A stretch of DNA of 64,000 nt from Tubulanus polymorphus (taxonomy: Eukaryota > Nemertea > Palaeonemertea > Tubulaniformes > Tubulanidae), in the NCBI RefSeq assembly GCF_964204645.1, contig NC_134025.1, positions 27,000,001-27,064,000 on the forward strand, written 5' to 3'. The notes below the pieces were generated by a model. The model worked only from the letters and a program-made list of their open reading frames with translations, made no database searches and was not told the DNA's origin. Position numbers and translations under genes: made by a program. Shown in pieces: positions 62,001 through 64,000 of the stretch (position 1 is the stretch's first letter; each line of letters starts with the position of its first letter).

Positions 62001-64000
62001 TATTACTGAATCGAACCAGAGCGATATCCTTAAGTTAGAAGCGATTGAGCGAACAAGCATTTTTTGCAGTCTAGTCTTTTTAATGATAATAAGAAGTCAA
62101 ATGTTAGAAGTTAGATGGCTGATCACATGCAGATAGCTATCAAATATTATGATATCTTTTCTTTAATCACTAAATCGTAACAGCAGGCAAACTGGTGTCT
62201 GAACTGAATAAAACGTTGTCTATCCTTATGGCGTCTTACTCAAACGAAAACAATGATTCAATGGCGTCCTATACAGGTTTCGCAACAAAACGCGATTGTC
62301 TGTTTTTTGTGTGTATTGTTCAATAGTAAATTATACACATGTACCACCATTAAAAATAACCGGTAATGACATGTCGATCAAGAACGATTTTTCGTCATCG
62401 AGGTGACAAATTCGTCTAATGTAAAATAACTAGTTCTACAGCACAGTTCTCAGTTTCGATTTGACTCTAGAGCAGAAATTCTGAAAATGAACTAATTTCT
62501 ACTCAATATCCACCAATCTATAACCAATATCTGGGTCCTGGAAGCAACCGTTATGAAAAATGTTTTGTATATATATGCCGCCTCTATTTAAATGTTTTGC
62601 CACCATATAATAATATCACTCTTCACTTGTACATGAAATCGTCAATTTATAATCAATATATAATTCTACACAAAGGATATATGTATGTATTTGGATTTAT
62701 ATTTAGTTTTACCGATGTAATGGTATATTCTGTTAACTATATTGTCAACGCGACTACATTGTCTGTCTGTACCATGATCAATGGTTTTCCCGTAGTGCAG
62801 TAACAGTGCTTACTGCCGTGCTGGTATAGAATGTGTATAAGGTTGAGACTGATCACTTTTGATCATCCTCGCAGTACCACCGTGGAGACTCAATTTACCT
62901 GACAATATCATCAATCATCAGCTAGAATTAAGCTTCGAGCACGGCATGTTCTCAAGTTTTATTATGAATTATGTATCTAGGTTGCGATCTTAGATGGGAT
63001 TTCAAAGTGTGAAGGGACCCGTACGGACATTTATTACAGTGATTCGAATAGCCACTTTTTAATCTAGCTATTGTTTAATCAAAAGGAATTTACCGAGTTC
63101 CAATTCCAGCTAGAGACTGCACTATACGCCGTTAGTATGCAACTATAGAAATTGTCAAATTATCTTGCACACGATTTACTCCATTCACAGAAAAAAGACC
63201 GAGAATTTAATGTCTTTGATGTTTTCCTCAGACAATTTTCAACCTCTATTGTGGCTCATTAAGTGTCATTTTGAAGGAACAGAACACAATAAAATACGTT
63301 TATTACTGTAATTTCCTGACGATAAAATTGTGCTCTGTTGGGAACCTGCATGCAAGCGTCTTTACTTGTTCAGAATTCAGACCAATGCACAAAAATGTTT
63401 TTCTGCGAGGAAATTTTTCGAGCAGAAAATTCAATTCCCTTCGATAATAAGCGAATGTATTTATATGTAATTGGATGATGAATTACAAGCAGGTGTTACC
63501 AGTGATGCATTTTCTATTTCTATTTATCAAAATTCTTCGTCTTAAGATTAATAAACCTAAAGAACTTCAACTACAGAATGCCAGAAGGCGAGTGCCATAT
63601 ATGGAAAATGTACGTCCGAAATGGCACTATTCTTCAACCATATTCTGGCATTAGGCCCCAGAGGATTAAAGATTCTAATATGCCACCACTTTCAAACCTA
63701 ATGATATTTAGAAATTTGATTGAACTCTTTATGATAAATTTCTGTATCTCATCACGTATTTTCTTTCTATTTTTATAGTCGAGCAATATTAAAGAACCAA
63801 GACTTGCTGCCAGAGACAGCCATCACCAGTATATTCTACAATGATTTTTGGGGTACACCATTGACCCACAGCGGATCTCACAAATCATATCGCCCACTAT
63901 GTGTGCTGACATTTCGACTGAACTATTACCTACATGGACTCAATGCTATGGGATTCCATCTCGGTAATGTCATCCTACATAGCATCGTTACTGGTCTCTT
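53097..64000 (+). CDS. TMTC2: Protein O-mannosyl-transferase TMTC2, first two coding exons (partial)
   Basis: ER membrane protein with an N-terminal multi-membrane GT-C-type domain and C-terminal TPR repeats; TMTC1-4 O-mannosylate cadherins. Exon 1 (53097-53182, 28 codons plus AG) encodes a hydrophobic first segment, CLLYMNTLTADFAYDD, with the diacidic motif in the first lumenal loop. Exon 2 (63779-64000, open at the window end) completes a Ser codon and continues RAILKNQDLLPE, FYNDFWGTPLTHSGSHKSYRP and a following membrane segment, very close to vertebrate TMTC2. Donor GTAAGT and acceptor TTTTTATAG match in phase, which defines a 10.6 kb intron. The TPR half lies beyond the window. TMTC1, 3 and 4 fit less well around NQDLLPE and THSGSHKSYRPL. 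Confidence 0.94.
59123..59292. repeat. Paired direct repeat in TMTC2 intron
   Basis: CCAATATTGATGACG followed by CAGTGCACATC (59123-59148) or TGGTGCACATC (59267-59292), 144 bp apart, both followed within a few bases by TCACAC. Only two positions differ. The flanks are not similar over their length, so this looks like a repeated binding site rather than a simple tandem duplication. Confidence 0.65.
60528..60548 (+). other. G-quadruplex motif
   Basis: Four G-runs (5, 4, 5, 3) separated by loops TT, T and T on the plus strand, which is the TMTC2 sense strand. Such short loops predict a very stable quadruplex in DNA or in pre-mRNA. Confidence 0.8.

Larger units (their letters stand above)
53183..63778 (+). 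other. TMTC2 intron 1 (10.6 kb)
   Basis: No nested gene, RNA gene or large mobile element recognised. Small ORFs (for example 54665-54877, 58588-58845, 60960-61160 and 62597-62803) have no recognisable content. Notable small features are a G-quadruplex motif at 60528-60548 and a pair of 26-bp direct repeats at 59123 and 59267. The length contrasts with the short introns of neighbouring genes. Confidence 0.7.

Overview
The window is animal nuclear DNA: AT-rich, with intron-split genes using GT-AG splice sites, AATAAA polyadenylation signals and many short introns. No prokaryotic, organellar or viral gene was recognised. CatSper2 together with an unusual TALE homeobox gene suggests a marine invertebrate, probably a spiralian (mollusc, annelid, brachiopod or relative). 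That assignment is inference.

Layout, left to right. (1) First exon of ACBD3 (-), head-to-head with GINS1 (+, 7 exons). (2) A MAPKBP1/WDR62 scaffold gene (-) covers 3396-32775. I could trace 36 exons that join without a phase break into 2044 residues. Its 5.8 kb intron 2 contains a complete, intronless TALE homeobox gene on the opposite strand. (3) Between the MAPKBP1 5' end and ATP6V1D lies a 2.7 kb non-coding element with 60-bp terminal inverted repeats and about eight 190-bp tandem repeats; it stops about 50 bp before the ATP6V1D start codon. (4) ATP6V1D (+) has two tandem versions of its last coding exon. (5) CATSPER2 (-) is almost intronless. It is divergent from (6) an importin-alpha gene of KPNA2 type (+, 10 coding exons). 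(7) An R-Ras/TC21 GTPase gene (+, 6 exons) has a long 3' region. (8) The start of TMTC2 (+) has exon 1, a 10.6 kb intron and exon 2, which runs off the window end.

These are unrelated housekeeping, signalling and gamete genes, not a functional cluster. The organisation is compact: divergent promoters at ACBD3/GINS1, MAPKBP1/ATP6V1D and CATSPER2/KPNA2, and closely spaced convergent 3' ends at GINS1/MAPKBP1 and ATP6V1D/CATSPER2. The best candidates for something undescribed are the nested TALE gene, the tandem-repeat element at the ATP6V1D promoter, and the duplicated ATP6V1D terminal exon. Exon joins were worked out by hand from splice signals, reading phase and remembered family sequences; no alignment or RNA data were available.
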